Positions 50,881 through 62,236 of a stretch of 64,000 bases of DNA are shown here, one piece after another. Source of the DNA: Ziziphus jujuba (taxonomy: Eukaryota > Streptophyta > Magnoliopsida > Rosales > Rhamnaceae); assembly GCF_031755915.1 (NCBI RefSeq), contig NC_083386.1:13662501-13726500 (forward strand). The letters run 5' to 3'. Positions within the stretch are counted from its first letter, which is position 1, and every line of letters starts with the position of its first letter. The position numbers and the translations under genes are program-made. Below the pieces are notes generated by a model. It made no database searches. It saw nothing but the letters and a program-made list of their open reading frames with translations, and was not told where the DNA came from.

Positions 50881-51148
50881 ATTACTACACAAATAATTGG
50901 CTATCAGTGCCATCAAACGTTTCAAATCTAAAATTGCTTTAAGATGAAAATATATGCATAATTGAACAAAATGGTTAAGACCTTAATCAAAATTATGACT
51001 AGATTGCTTAGCCTAGTGAATTAGATAGTTAATTTTTTTAGCAGCCAGCAAGGTTCATGAGCCACACTTCCATTCCATCCTTAGTTGCCAGTAAGAGTTC
51101 ACAAACTCCCATCACTATCATGCATTCTTCTCTCTAATTCACTACTAC

Positions 51149-51296
51149 CCATACGCACCTCACTACAAGCATGATGAGCCCAATTAGCCCAATTCAAGTT
51201 CTTAGCACGGCAATCATCAAATGCATGAATTAGCTCATGGGTAACTACTTGGTTCATGTCATCTTGGAAGTTCATGTGATTACTATACACCATTAT
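51149..51296 (-). pseudogene. ATP23: ATP23 metalloprotease exon fragment, right arm
   Basis: This is the inverted counterpart of 42414-42561 and also 148 bases long, with the same acceptor side and the same donor-like GGGTAGTAG. It encodes HELIHAFDDCRAKNLNWANW and HHACSEVRM. The HExxH zinc motif is intact, and this copy is closer to the usual ATP23 text than the left one at the residues after the motif (AFDDCRAKN versus PFDDSHAKN). No following exon is found in this arm. It is a non-functional fragment. Confidence 0.82.
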
Positions 51297-51985
51297 CTAA
51301 CAAAAAATTGCACACATAAGAAATTTCCCAAAAATGAATTAACTAATAATGCAACTGCTCAATGTATAATATAGATTACAAACTATTTTTTACTACTCAA
51401 TACTTATTCTAAAAAGCTACGAGTACAATTCATAATTGCATAAACGCTTTTTTTTTTCCCCTTTAATTAAATTTGGTGGTCAAAAATTGGAGAGAAGATA
51501 ATGAACACAATCTGAAAAATAAAAAATAAAATAAAATAAGATTCACTACTATTGCCGTACTTTTGAAGAATTTTACCTTGGAGATCTTCTTCTAGTTGCT
51601 GCTGCTGTTGGTTTTTGTTTGGATCCAACATACTTATCACCATTTGAGAGAAAATACAATGAATAATATTTTTTTTCTACAGTTGTGGCCAACAGGGAGG
51701 AGGATGGTAGAGGTGTGGCAACAATGTATAGAAGCTTCCGACGTTGGCGAGATAGGGAGTCCTGAACGTGATACCTAATTCATGTTTTTACTTCTTCTTT
51801 TTTTGTTAAATCTAATAGGATATTTAATAAAATATTAAAAATAAATAATTTTGTTAATAAACAATTATTGACATGGCAATGATGTGGATTTTAATAATCT
51901 TTTAATGGGATGCCATATTAGATTCCATCTCATCTTAGTATCTTATTGGTATAAATTGTTGCCCCTAGCATTATTGAAAAATATT

Positions 51986-51998
51986 ATAGGGCCCACTG

Positions 51999-52039
<41 letters not shown>

Positions 52040-53015
52040 TTTTCATTTCTCTAGTTTTAATCCTTTGTTCTCCTATATCTATATATATTTTTATTATTTT
52101 TTTCATGTGTACGCATAATTATAAATATAATTATATAATAAAATTATTTAAGAATAAAAATCAATGTAATTGAAACAAAAAATGTCTATTTATCTTAAAT
52201 TAATTTCTTTTTTAATTAGAGATAAATTTTAGTTAGTTTTTTTAATAGTAATTATACTTATTTTTAATTAATTTTTAAAAAGTCTTAACAAACTTAAAAT
52301 TTTGTTTTTGTTCGTTTTGCCACAATGAATATGTTAACTTTTTTAATATAAATTTATTGTGAATTGTAAAATTATTTTTGCCTAAGCATTGAAAAAATCA
52401 TATTTTCATTAAAAAAAAAGTAGGAAAATATGTTTAACTCTATTTAATTTAGAGAATCTTCTAAGTAATTTGATTGTAATATAGCAACGAAAGTTTGCAA
52501 TTTCTTAAGCCTTACTAACAAAAAAACTTAATCTATTCTAGGTAGGGCAAAAATAGTTATCATAAATTAGTATTATCAAAATTAAATTATTATTAACTAA
52601 AACTTAATATTTTGTCTATGTTTTTTAGTATGTTTTCCATATATTGTATTGTATTAAGTTGTATAAATATTATATTGTACTTAGTGTTGCATTGTAATAT
52701 ATTATTTGATTTTTTTACTTTTACATATTATGATGCTATTTTTTATTATTGTTTATAATAATAATAATAATAGACATATTAAAATACTGATAAAAATAAA
52801 ATAACGGTTTATATTCATATATAGCTATATTTTATTTTTTATTGCATTACAAATTATTAATATTTATTATTTTCATTATTTGTTATTTATGTTGTTACAA
52901 AGTAAATTCAAAGAAATATTATATACAAATATTAAAAAAAATGTTATTTTTTAAAATATGTATTTTTGAATTTGATAATTAAGGGGTGTTATTTTTTATT
53001 TTGTAAAAAATTTAA

Positions 53016-53068
<53 letters not shown>

Positions 53069-53901
53069 TCTATTTTGAATGTTGTTATTGAAATTTAAAT
53101 GGACAAGCTAATGGGGGTATTTTTGTTATAAATGTGCCATATAGGCGATTAGTATCGGATCAATGGTTTCTTAAAGGCAAAAGTGGTATGTGTAATTTTA
53201 AAAAATTGAAGATTCACTCTGCAATTGTGTTAAACCTTCAAAGTCTAAATTTTACTATGATAAAACTGTTTGAAAATATATATTAAACTTAAAATCATTA
53301 AAGGTTATAACCATCATATTGGATTTTTAAATCTTTCAAATACATTTTGAACAAAGCATTCAATAGATGTTTTGCTCCTATAAGTTGACAACCTTCATCA
53401 AAGTACATTGAATCAATATATCGGAAAAGAAATTCAAAGAGTTTACTTGGTTGTGGACTTTTGTTATTATTTTAATGATCTGCTTGACAGACATCTTCAC
53501 CTATAATGAAAAATGTTATCATAATAATCACCATCTCATTTTGATTTTTGTACTTTTATGTTATGATGCTATTTTATTATTATTGTTTATAATAATAATA
53601 AGTAAGTTAGACTAAGTATTGTGTAGAGAGATTGTAGGGCATGTTATGTTTTTAAAATTGATGCATTTTGTTCCCAAATCAAAAAATAAATAAAATAAAA
53701 TGTTATCCTCTCTTTTGAAGAATATATATCTATGTTTATATGTATAAAACTATTTATTGAATGATGTCTGTTTTTCTAAATATTAGAAGTAAATATACCA
53801 TATTTATTGGATGATGTCTATTTTTCTAAATATTAGAAGTAAATATGCCACATCAACATTTTAACAAGGAGAAAATTTTTATGATGGATCTCTGCACGTT
53901 C
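51986..53901. other. AT-rich spacer with (TA)n and a 50-bp tandem duplication
   Basis: A (TA)n run lies at about 52005-52032 and a long one at 53021-53066. ATGATGTCT(G/A)TTTTTCTAAA with TATTAGAAGTAAATAT is repeated at 53761 and 53811 (period 50). No gene was found. Confidence 0.6.
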
Positions 53902-53910
53902 CTTGCTAAG

Positions 53911-54919
53911 GAGAAAGTCTTGCATACAACCGTGGTACCAATCCAGTTGGTACCACTTTAAATAATTTTATGCCATGTGTAAGAAAAATGCCATGTCATA
54001 CCATGTGAGATTAATACATCATCTAATTATCATCCTAATTATTTTTTTGAAAGATAAAATCTTTTTGCACGTGTCGGTTTATCTTCCCCACCCTTCCCTT
54101 CCAGGGCTTATATACCCAATACCCATTTATCTGTTAACTGGCACATTTAGCTTAATCTACAAACCCTTTAAAAGAATCAAAGTAAGAAAATAAAGAAAAA
54201 TAGCATTATTAATCTTTTTTGGTGTGTTTTGTTTGATTGTCATTTTTTATTTTTTCATTAAAAAAAAAAAAGGCTTCACTTTTCTATGTCTTTCATTACT
54301 ATTTTTTGTTTTTCTGAAGCTTCACAGCTTAACTCTCTCTATCTCTCTATGTATTTCTCTATCTTGTCTGTTCCATTCAAACCCATCGTCGGGATACTAT
54401 GCGTTCTTCATTCTTTTTTTTTTTTTTTTTTGGCTATTTTAAAGTCAATATTAAAAAAAAATAAAAAAAAAAGCCCAAGAAGAAAGGGTTTGGTTAAGGT
54501 TTAGATCTAGTGAAGCTAAGGTTGTTTGAAACAATGGAGACACCAAATCTGTATTTGTTTCTTGGCCTCTTAGATTTAGAGAAACAAAACTCACTTTCTT
54601 TTTGCCCTTCTCATTTGAGTTCTAGTTGAATCTTGTAATTTCTTGGTTTTTTGGTTATCCAAAAACCTACCATTACCATAAGTCCGTAATAATTGGGTGT
54701 TCTTCAATTTCTAATTGACCAGGAGAGGAAGAGAGATCTATAGAAATGTAAGCTGTAAGAGCCATAAAGATGGAAAGTCGTAGAGCACGTGCAAAAGGTT
54801 TACCTTGTCAAAAAAGAAAATTAATTGATATGATGAGTGGTATGACATGGTATTTTCCTTACACATGGCAAAAAATGACTTGAAGTGGTACCAACCACCG
54901 CTTCATACAAGATTTTCTT
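53911..54919 (+). mobile_element. Non-autonomous Mutator-like element, copy 2
   Basis: 1009 bp, starting GAGAAAGTCTTGCATACAAC and ending ATACAAGATTTTCTT. The TIRs match those of the copy at 40244-41212. It is flanked by CTTGCTAAG (53902-53910) and CTTGCTGAG (54920-54928), a 9-bp TSD with one mismatch. The interior is collinear with copy 1 (same orientation), including the CTCTCTATCTCTC leader-like stretch. It also has an ATG frame, here 54534-54629 (METPNLYLFLGLLDLEK..., 31 codons); the upstream ATG of copy 1 is GTG here. Confidence 0.86.
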
Positions 54920-54928
54920 CTTGCTGAG

Positions 54929-56270
54929 GGAGGTGATCATAAACTGTAATACCCATTTGATCTGGTTTTGTAGATGTTTGTTATTATGTTTCTTAGTTGT
55001 TATTTGCTTTAGCTGTATTGGCATTTATATAAGTCTGGGTCCTGTTTTATAGGATTTAATGGTTGAGTACCTATTTAGCATTGTTATTTATATTGATGGT
55101 TGTTTCATTGAAAAGGATAGGAATGAAAGTTATTTTCCCACCTTTCTATTTTTCAACTTCTCTTTCTACTCTCTCTCTCTCTACTCCCTTTTACTCTTGT
55201 TGCCCAAAACAAAGGCTTTATCACTTATTCATACAAAGGCTTCCATCATTTTATTTCATATGAATAAAGCGAAAATATACATAGCTTTTGAAAATAAAAA
55301 AATATTATAACTTTAAATTATCATCAACACCCCAATATATAAACATATAAATGCAAAATAACTTGGTAATATTTTAATAGTGGAATGTGAAATAATATAT
55401 TTGATTTATTAAATAAAAATGTAAATTAAATTATTAAATCAAATATAAATTTGAAAATATTTAATAACTCGGTTTTTGCAAATAAAAATTATATTTTTAT
55501 AATATTGTTTTACTTTTACATACTTTGCATATTTTATTTTTTCTATTATTTTTTTAATATATATTTGGAATATTAAATTTGACAATAAATTTCAATAGTA
55601 TGTTGATTAAATTATGTTTTACATACATTATGTGTGGCTATAAATTATAACTTATGAAGTTTTTGAATATAAAATCATTCTAAAATTTAAATAATCATAA
55701 TTTTACATAAAAAAATTATAAAATATCAAATTACTTCAAACTCTATAATAGCAGCAATTTACATTCTAAGGTAACACAAAAACCAGAACATCCAAAAAAA
55801 ACCTATTAATCTCTCTAATTAAAGAATTTAAGAAAAAAAAAATGAAACTAAAGCATTTTTAGAAAAGATTATTAAATCATATCCATATCAATCTCACAAT
55901 AAAACTCAAACAAACAATCCACTAGTCTAATTAGTTATAAAATAAACTAAAGTAAAATAAAAAACTGCAAACTAATTATCTCCAACCAAAATCAATCGAT
56001 AATTAAATAACAAAATTATATATTTTTAATAAATATTTAATAAAGCATATGAGATTACAATTGCATATACAAATTTGGACATTGATTAAGTTTTGGATCT
56101 TGAGGCACAGTTAGGGCAGATGGAGAAGACGGTGGGTGCACTCCTGGACTGTCAACCATGGACGCATCTGATGAATCCGTAAGTTTTTTTCTCTCCAATT
56201 TTTTATTTTTTTTTCCGTTTTGAAAAATTAATGCAACATGGTGAATAGTGAATGATCTACTTATTTTGTA

Positions 56271-56301
<31 letters not shown>

Positions 56302-59300
56302 AAGAATGAATTGCTTGCTTGGAAATTTTTCTACATATAAATTTTTTGTTGAAAGATTTTTTATAAGAAATGGCTTAATTTTTTTATTTTAAAAAAAGGA
56401 AAATCAAAAAATCTTTGATAGAAAATGAGTTAATTTTAATTTTTTTTTAAAAAGGAGTACATGTTAAATTTTTTTAATAATATGCCAGATTTAAAAAAAA
56501 AAAAAAAACCAACGGCTATTTTGTTTCCTAATGTTAACAAAAAAAAAATTAGGAAATTAAATTATTTGTTAATAATTTATTATTATAACTATAATTATCA
56601 CTATTATCTGATATTTTTTATACCTAATTTGATTATTACCAATTTTTTTTTTTTAAACAAATCAATACTAAAACTTTTTAAGCAACAGTATCAGTAAATA
56701 AATCATATTCAATTGCAGGTATTAATCAATTTGAGATATGATAACTCTCATTCTTTTATTTTTTATATTGGTAATACTTATCAAAAAATTATTATTATTA
56801 TTATTGTTATAGAAAAACAACTTGCAAATACCTCAAAATTAAGGGGTACTTCAAGGGTGCTTTAGTAAAATATATTTAACAAATTGTTGTTTCGTTAAAA
56901 AAATTAATAATTGAAATCACTATATTATTATTGTTTTTTTTTTTTCAAACTAACCGTGTTAAAAATTCCTTTAATTACACAGAGTTAAGACAATAATATG
57001 ACATGTAAAAATTTCAAATATGGCATCTTCTTATTGAATGTTTGTAGTCAATACACATGTTGTATGTTGTATTGAATAATTTCTCCACATTTTCATATCT
57101 TCAATTTAAGTGTGAAAAAATAGGTGATATTGGAAAAAAAAAAAAAAGAAAAGAAAAGAAAAACATCTCTTGGTTTGAAATTCATTTGGAAAAGTTAAAG
57201 AAAAACATCACTTAGTTTGAAATTCATTTGGAAAAGTTGGATTTTATAAGTATTTAAATTGAAACATTTGACTTGACTGATAACATATGTCTAAGTAAAT
57301 AGAAAGACTTTCATAGCCTGTTGAATTGGTTGACTTGTATATAACATTTAAAATACCAATAAACCAGTTTGTAAATTGGTCACTATTATCCACTTTTTTC
57401 CAACTTTTTAAATGAGTAGTGTCTGGAGAGACATGGAAGTCCAACACTTTTAACATTTTTTTTAGGAACACTTCATGAAAGATCTCAAAAATTGGAACTC
57501 AAAACATTAAAAAAATAGAAATAAATTTTATTGAAGCTTCCTAATATTAATTTATGCCACTTTTCATACTAGAATTCGTTTATTTACCTTTTATTACCTT
57601 GTAATTTAATTTTTTTTCAATTACATTTTAAAATATTACAATTTAGACACCCAATTTAGGAATTTGATGCAATTAATGACCAATGAAGTTCGGACCTAAC
57701 AAAACGGGAAGAAAATGATTTACATGCTACCATACAGTCATCATTCTGTCATTGTATTGTCTAATTTCACATTTATTTATTTATTTATTGCAATTTTAGC
57801 AAAGCTAGTGGATAAATCATGATAATTATGAATTATTTTTTTCTTTTTATTTATTAGAAGTCACGATAAAATCATTTAGTGAATAAAGTTACTATTGCTT
57901 CTATCTACATATCAAAATAAATTGTGGGCACACAAAAATTGTATGAATTTTATAATTAAAATACCCCTTAGCTATTTTCGTAGATGACAATCTGAAAAAA
58001 GTCATAATAATAATAATAATTAGTTTAGGCAAAGTTTCATTTTGGAGTTTTTTTTTTTTTTTTTTTTTTTTTGGGTGCGTTTGTTACTCTTTAAATTACA
58101 AAAAGTTACGCTTTAATGACAAACCTTTACATGGCAACAAAACCGTTAAAGTTCATCAATTTTTTTAACACTAAATCTGATTTTTTTGAATTTTTTTATT
58201 TTTTTTATCATTAATTCCTTTTATAATAATCCAAAATCCACTATTTAATGACCAAAAAAATAAAAAAATAAAGAAATAAAAAAATAAAAAAGATAAAATG
58301 GATGAACTGAATGGATTACGTTATATTTAATGGTTTATCACTAAAATGCAATTTAGTAGGTACCAAATGCAAAATAATAATAATAATAATAAATAAATAA
58401 ATAAATAGATAAAAAAACATACACCATGAAATAAAGTGCTTTGAACCCTTTATTATTATTTTTGTCAACCTTCATTATTTTAGTTTGTTCGATATTAAAA
58501 TGAGAGACTAAACTAATTTTTATCATAACAACTATGTCGGTATAATTTATATAATTACTCACCTTACATACACTATATGGAGAAACCATCTACCTATCTT
58601 TTTTTATTTTTTTTGAGTTGGCTTTGATTTTTTTTTTTTTTTTTTTTAAATAAGAATACCAAGAATGCCGAATCGGAGACTTTTTCTACTTGTATAGAAT
58701 AGAACATGCTAAGTTAAATGTTCTTCGAATAAAACTTACTTGCTTTATTTAGATCGGAAAAGCATATGATTTTACGAAACTATGTGCTAGAGCTTGAATC
58801 CCGCAATCAACTTTATTTCTGATATCCTATTTTCTATAGGAAGAATTGATAATTAAATCCAATTTTTTCCCATTATTTTATCAATCTTCTTTATTATTAT
58901 TCCCCTTTTTTTTTTTTTTTTTTGCGTTCTTTTATTTTCTTTCCTTGGTTTGTAGCGTTTCAAACCATATATTAATATCCGGCTGATCTCTTACGGACCG
59001 AACTCAATTTTTATTTTTTCTTTATTTATTTATTTATTTATTTTTTTAAGTAAAGACTTCTTTATTTGTGGCGAGATTATTGCTCAATTGAGTTGGATAT
59101 ATCTATTAAAAGTAAATTCAACGCCCCTATAATAAGTTTTCGTGTTTTAAACTAAATTAGACCTGATAAAGAGACTGATGGATAACTTATTTGGATTGCG
59201 AGTAATGTGAAGGGTTAATGGTTGACAAATATGGAATCAAAAAGAGAGTAATAGAAAATGAATCGAATCCTCCTGGGTGTGGTCAAACAAAGAGAGTAAT

Positions 59301-60000
59301 GGAGTCTCTTTTTCTCACTGGTTTGGTAAAACTGCTGATAAAACCAGCAGCTGATTGGACCAAAACTACATTATCCAACCAAAGATTATTTATAAGGGTG
59401 TACCAATTTGCCTCAATTAGCAAAAACAAAATATTAAATCCAATTTTAAGGAGCAACCCATTAATAAATCTACCAAACCACCACAACAACAACAACAAAC
59501 AAACAAACAAACGCTTAGAAACTTCAATAGTAATGCACTTTAAATTATACACATAATCTTCAAATAGAACCATTAAAAATAAAAGCTCAAGGACAAAATT
59601 ATGGAGTTCCGTTTGAAACGTGTGATTGAAGACAATTTAAAATTCTGGTCCAATCAAATTTAACTAAATTTTGAATAGTCCAATTTTTATAGACCAATCT
59701 CGCATTGCAAAGAGAACTTGGAATCCCATGACGAAGCCTTTGAGGGGTCTGGACAAACAATCCCCAAAGACCAGCCAACGAGTATTACCAGTCAAATATC
59801 CCCACATTATTCCCCACCTAGAAGCTTCCATTAAAGAGAAAAAAAATAAAAATAAAAAAAGCCACAGCAAAGGTCTCTCTACCAAGTCTCTTTCAAACTC
59901 CAAATATGCTATTTATATCGTCCAAAAAACCCCAATGTCAATTGGTCTACCAGCTTTATTCAACCCCCCATTTTTCAAATTTCTTTTTAAGCCCCGAATA
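54929..60000. other. Gene-poor AT-rich region right of the element cluster
   Basis: It includes a possible LTR-like fragment at about 54.95-55.27 kb, an isolated exon-like piece at 56119-56178, a 42-bp tandem duplication near 57160-57240, several poly(T) runs, and a more complex stretch at 58.65-59.15 kb. The open frames near 59.2-60.0 kb resemble no family I know. Confidence 0.5.
57160..57240. repeat. 42-bp tandem duplication
   Basis: AAAAACATC(T/A)C followed by TTGAAATTCATTTGGAAAAG occurs twice head to tail. Confidence 0.88.
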
Positions 60001-60009
60001 AGAAAAGAT

Positions 60010-60071
60010 AGTTTACCTAAGTTGGAATAACTTTTTTATTAGTTTACCTAAGTTGGAATAACTTTTTTATT
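60010..60071. repeat. 31-bp perfect tandem duplication
   Basis: AGTTTACCTAAGTTGGAATA followed by ACTTTTTTATT is repeated at 60010 and 60041. Confidence 0.95.
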
Positions 60072-62236
60072 TTTTATTTTTTTCTTTTTCCTAAGCCGAT
60101 TGAATACTAACTGGTACCAGCAATGCACACAACCAGACAAGTTAAAAGTATAGTCACACTGCATTTCAAGTGCGCTAACTTCAAAATCCAATGTCAAAGT
60201 TGTTGCCTGTTACTGTTTCCCCATCAAGCTTCAGCTGAAGTGTTTTCAGGAGCTTTACCAGTTACGGCTAGAAAGAAAATACCACAAACCCACAACAATT
60301 TTCATATCCAAAAAGAATTTCTACCCCACCATCATCTAATTCTCAGACCATGTCAACCTTCTTAGCAACGAATTTCAAACCAAAATGCGAACAGATTTCC
60401 AAGAATTACCAACAAAAAAAAAATATATATTAAGATTCACAGTGAAAAGAATGTTGCTTCTTGGCCTCAGCGATCAACTAGCACTCAATTAGGAAAATGA
60501 AATCCTTGTCATCCAAAATTTGGAAATCCCGAGCCAGAGTCAATTCTGAATCAAAACTGAATGGCAAACTTCCTAAATATCTACTAAACCAGTAATGATC
60601 ATATCATGCATCATCGATGAGCAGAAAATGCCACCGATACAAGCAAAGCTCTCAGAGCTTTAATGTTACCCACTTCCCTCTGAAAAGTTTGTTATTGTTA
60701 TTAAGCATTATGTTGTCACTGTTATTGTTCTTACTCTTTATTATCAAAACTATTTCTTACCATTCAGTAGATTATTATGCTTGATGAATGTAATAGGTCA
60801 AATTCTTAATGGTAGCTGATCATTAGAGGAATATCCAACCTTGCAAGTATCACATAAACAAGATCACATATCCCTCAAATCTGCATCTCAACCAAAAGAG
60901 CTTCAAGGTTATTTCTTCACTGATGCACTTGCTCTTAATTGTGACATACTATCCTATAATTGTGAACTACAGCCAGAGCACTGCAGAAGGCAGTTTATTA
61001 GAGTCTCTCGAAAGATAACAATCATAAGCAGCTGTAACATGAAGAAGAAAAAGCAAGCAACAAAGCCACTTCAATATCCATTTCTCAAAGGGCAGTAGCC
61101 TTCTTAAGATTCTGTGGATGCCATCAATCTAAAAAAATTCAAATTGGGAATTTTTGACAGCTATGGGAAGCAAAGAAATCGGCAATATCAACTAACTATC
61201 CACCTGAAAATTCAGAGATTATGATTCTGAAATTACTCCAGACAGAAATATTGACCCATTGCCTTTCTTTAAACTCCACAACTGTTTTATCAGCAAAAGC
61301 ACTGAGAGCTAAACCACTAGAAAGCTAAAACTATATCTCAAAAACTTACCCTAACAGACTAGAGTCTCAGTCTCACTGCATCAGAAAATCGTGAATAAAC
61401 AGCTCCTGCTCTAGATGACAACCTCAAAAGTTTTCATCCCACTACATGCCTATCAGAACCAGCCCATAACAAATTGTTTTAGCATTATATAGAAGCTAAA
61501 TATAAACAGCCTCCAAATTTCTTCTTCAACAATAAAAGCAGATCATGTAGTACAACTTCACAGAAGCTTTCAGCAGCAGGTAATGAAAACAGACTTCTCA
61601 TCATTGATTATGCGGCAACAACATTGAAGGAATAGTATTTCTCGTTACAGGAAGATGTGAAGAAGCAGAAAAATAACAGGCAATATTACCAACTTTATTA
61701 TCCATTTCTCGATGACTTGAATATTATCTTTAAGTCTATCAGATCCTCGCATGCATGCCTGCACTTGCTATCAATCTCAGAACCAAAAAGTAGAATGTAC
61801 TTCAAGTAAGACTCCTGAAGAATTTACATACTGACTCCACCACTGAGATAATAAGTATTGCAACCATAATTTACTACAGTAAAAATTTGCTAAACTAAAC
61901 TGAGACAGTGTATGCAATGCCCAGAAGTAGTGTAAAGGCACCTATAAAATGAGCTTCATGATCAATTAGCTACCACAATACGAGAACAGCTATCTACATA
62001 TCAGACCAATGAACCAATTGGTCACAAAGCATCTCCTCTTGAATTCATGAACACTAAATCTATGCGACCAACTGATTGTTGTAAAAACTCATACTGCAAA
62101 CAAAAGCAACTTGTTTGGCCCTTCAACCAGATAAAAGTTCTTACCAGCTTCCTGTAAATTGGCTATTTCAGCCTGAGCGAGTCCCATCATACACCATGGA
62201 TCTAAAATCCAAGGTCTCAGCTATAACAAAAACACA
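60072..62236 (-). other. 3' flank and probable spliced 3' UTR of the arginine-rich gene
   Basis: The sequence is less AT-biased than the neighbouring intergenic DNA. On the minus strand a good donor (CTG|GTAAGAAC, GT at 62144) follows the stop codon by about 90 bases, suggesting an intron in the 3' UTR. The acceptor is not fixed. No coding gene is recognised on either strand. Confidence 0.4.

Larger units (their letters stand above)
41714..51976 (-). mobile_element. 10.26-kb Mutator-like element with 1.25-kb inverted arms
   Basis: Both outer ends are marked by the 9-bp direct repeat AAAAATATT (41705-41713 and 51977-51985). The arms 41714-42958 and about 50740-51976 are inverted copies of each other; they start GAATAATACTAGGG and (reversed) CAATAATGCTAGGG and stay alignable throughout. 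Between them lies a decayed FAR1/MuDR-type transposase gene on the minus strand (46386-49661). So this looks like a once-autonomous MULE with very long TIRs. Each TIR contains an ATP23 exon fragment, so host DNA was captured into the TIRs. Two smaller TIR elements (45202-46348, 48460-49381) are nested inside. The TSD is A/T-only, so its support is weaker than that of a mixed sequence. The alternative is a segmental inverted duplication around an unrelated transposase. Confidence 0.72.

Noticed and set aside
54950..55270. Solo LTR of a Copia element (TATA-like TTTATATAAG, CT-rich leader, AATAAA-like end)
   Set aside because: No paired TG...CA ends, primer-binding site or target-site duplication could be found.
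59218..60030. Two overlapping open frames of about 112-119 codons
   Set aside because: No recognisable domain, AT-driven composition and simple repeats inside; no splice or promoter support.
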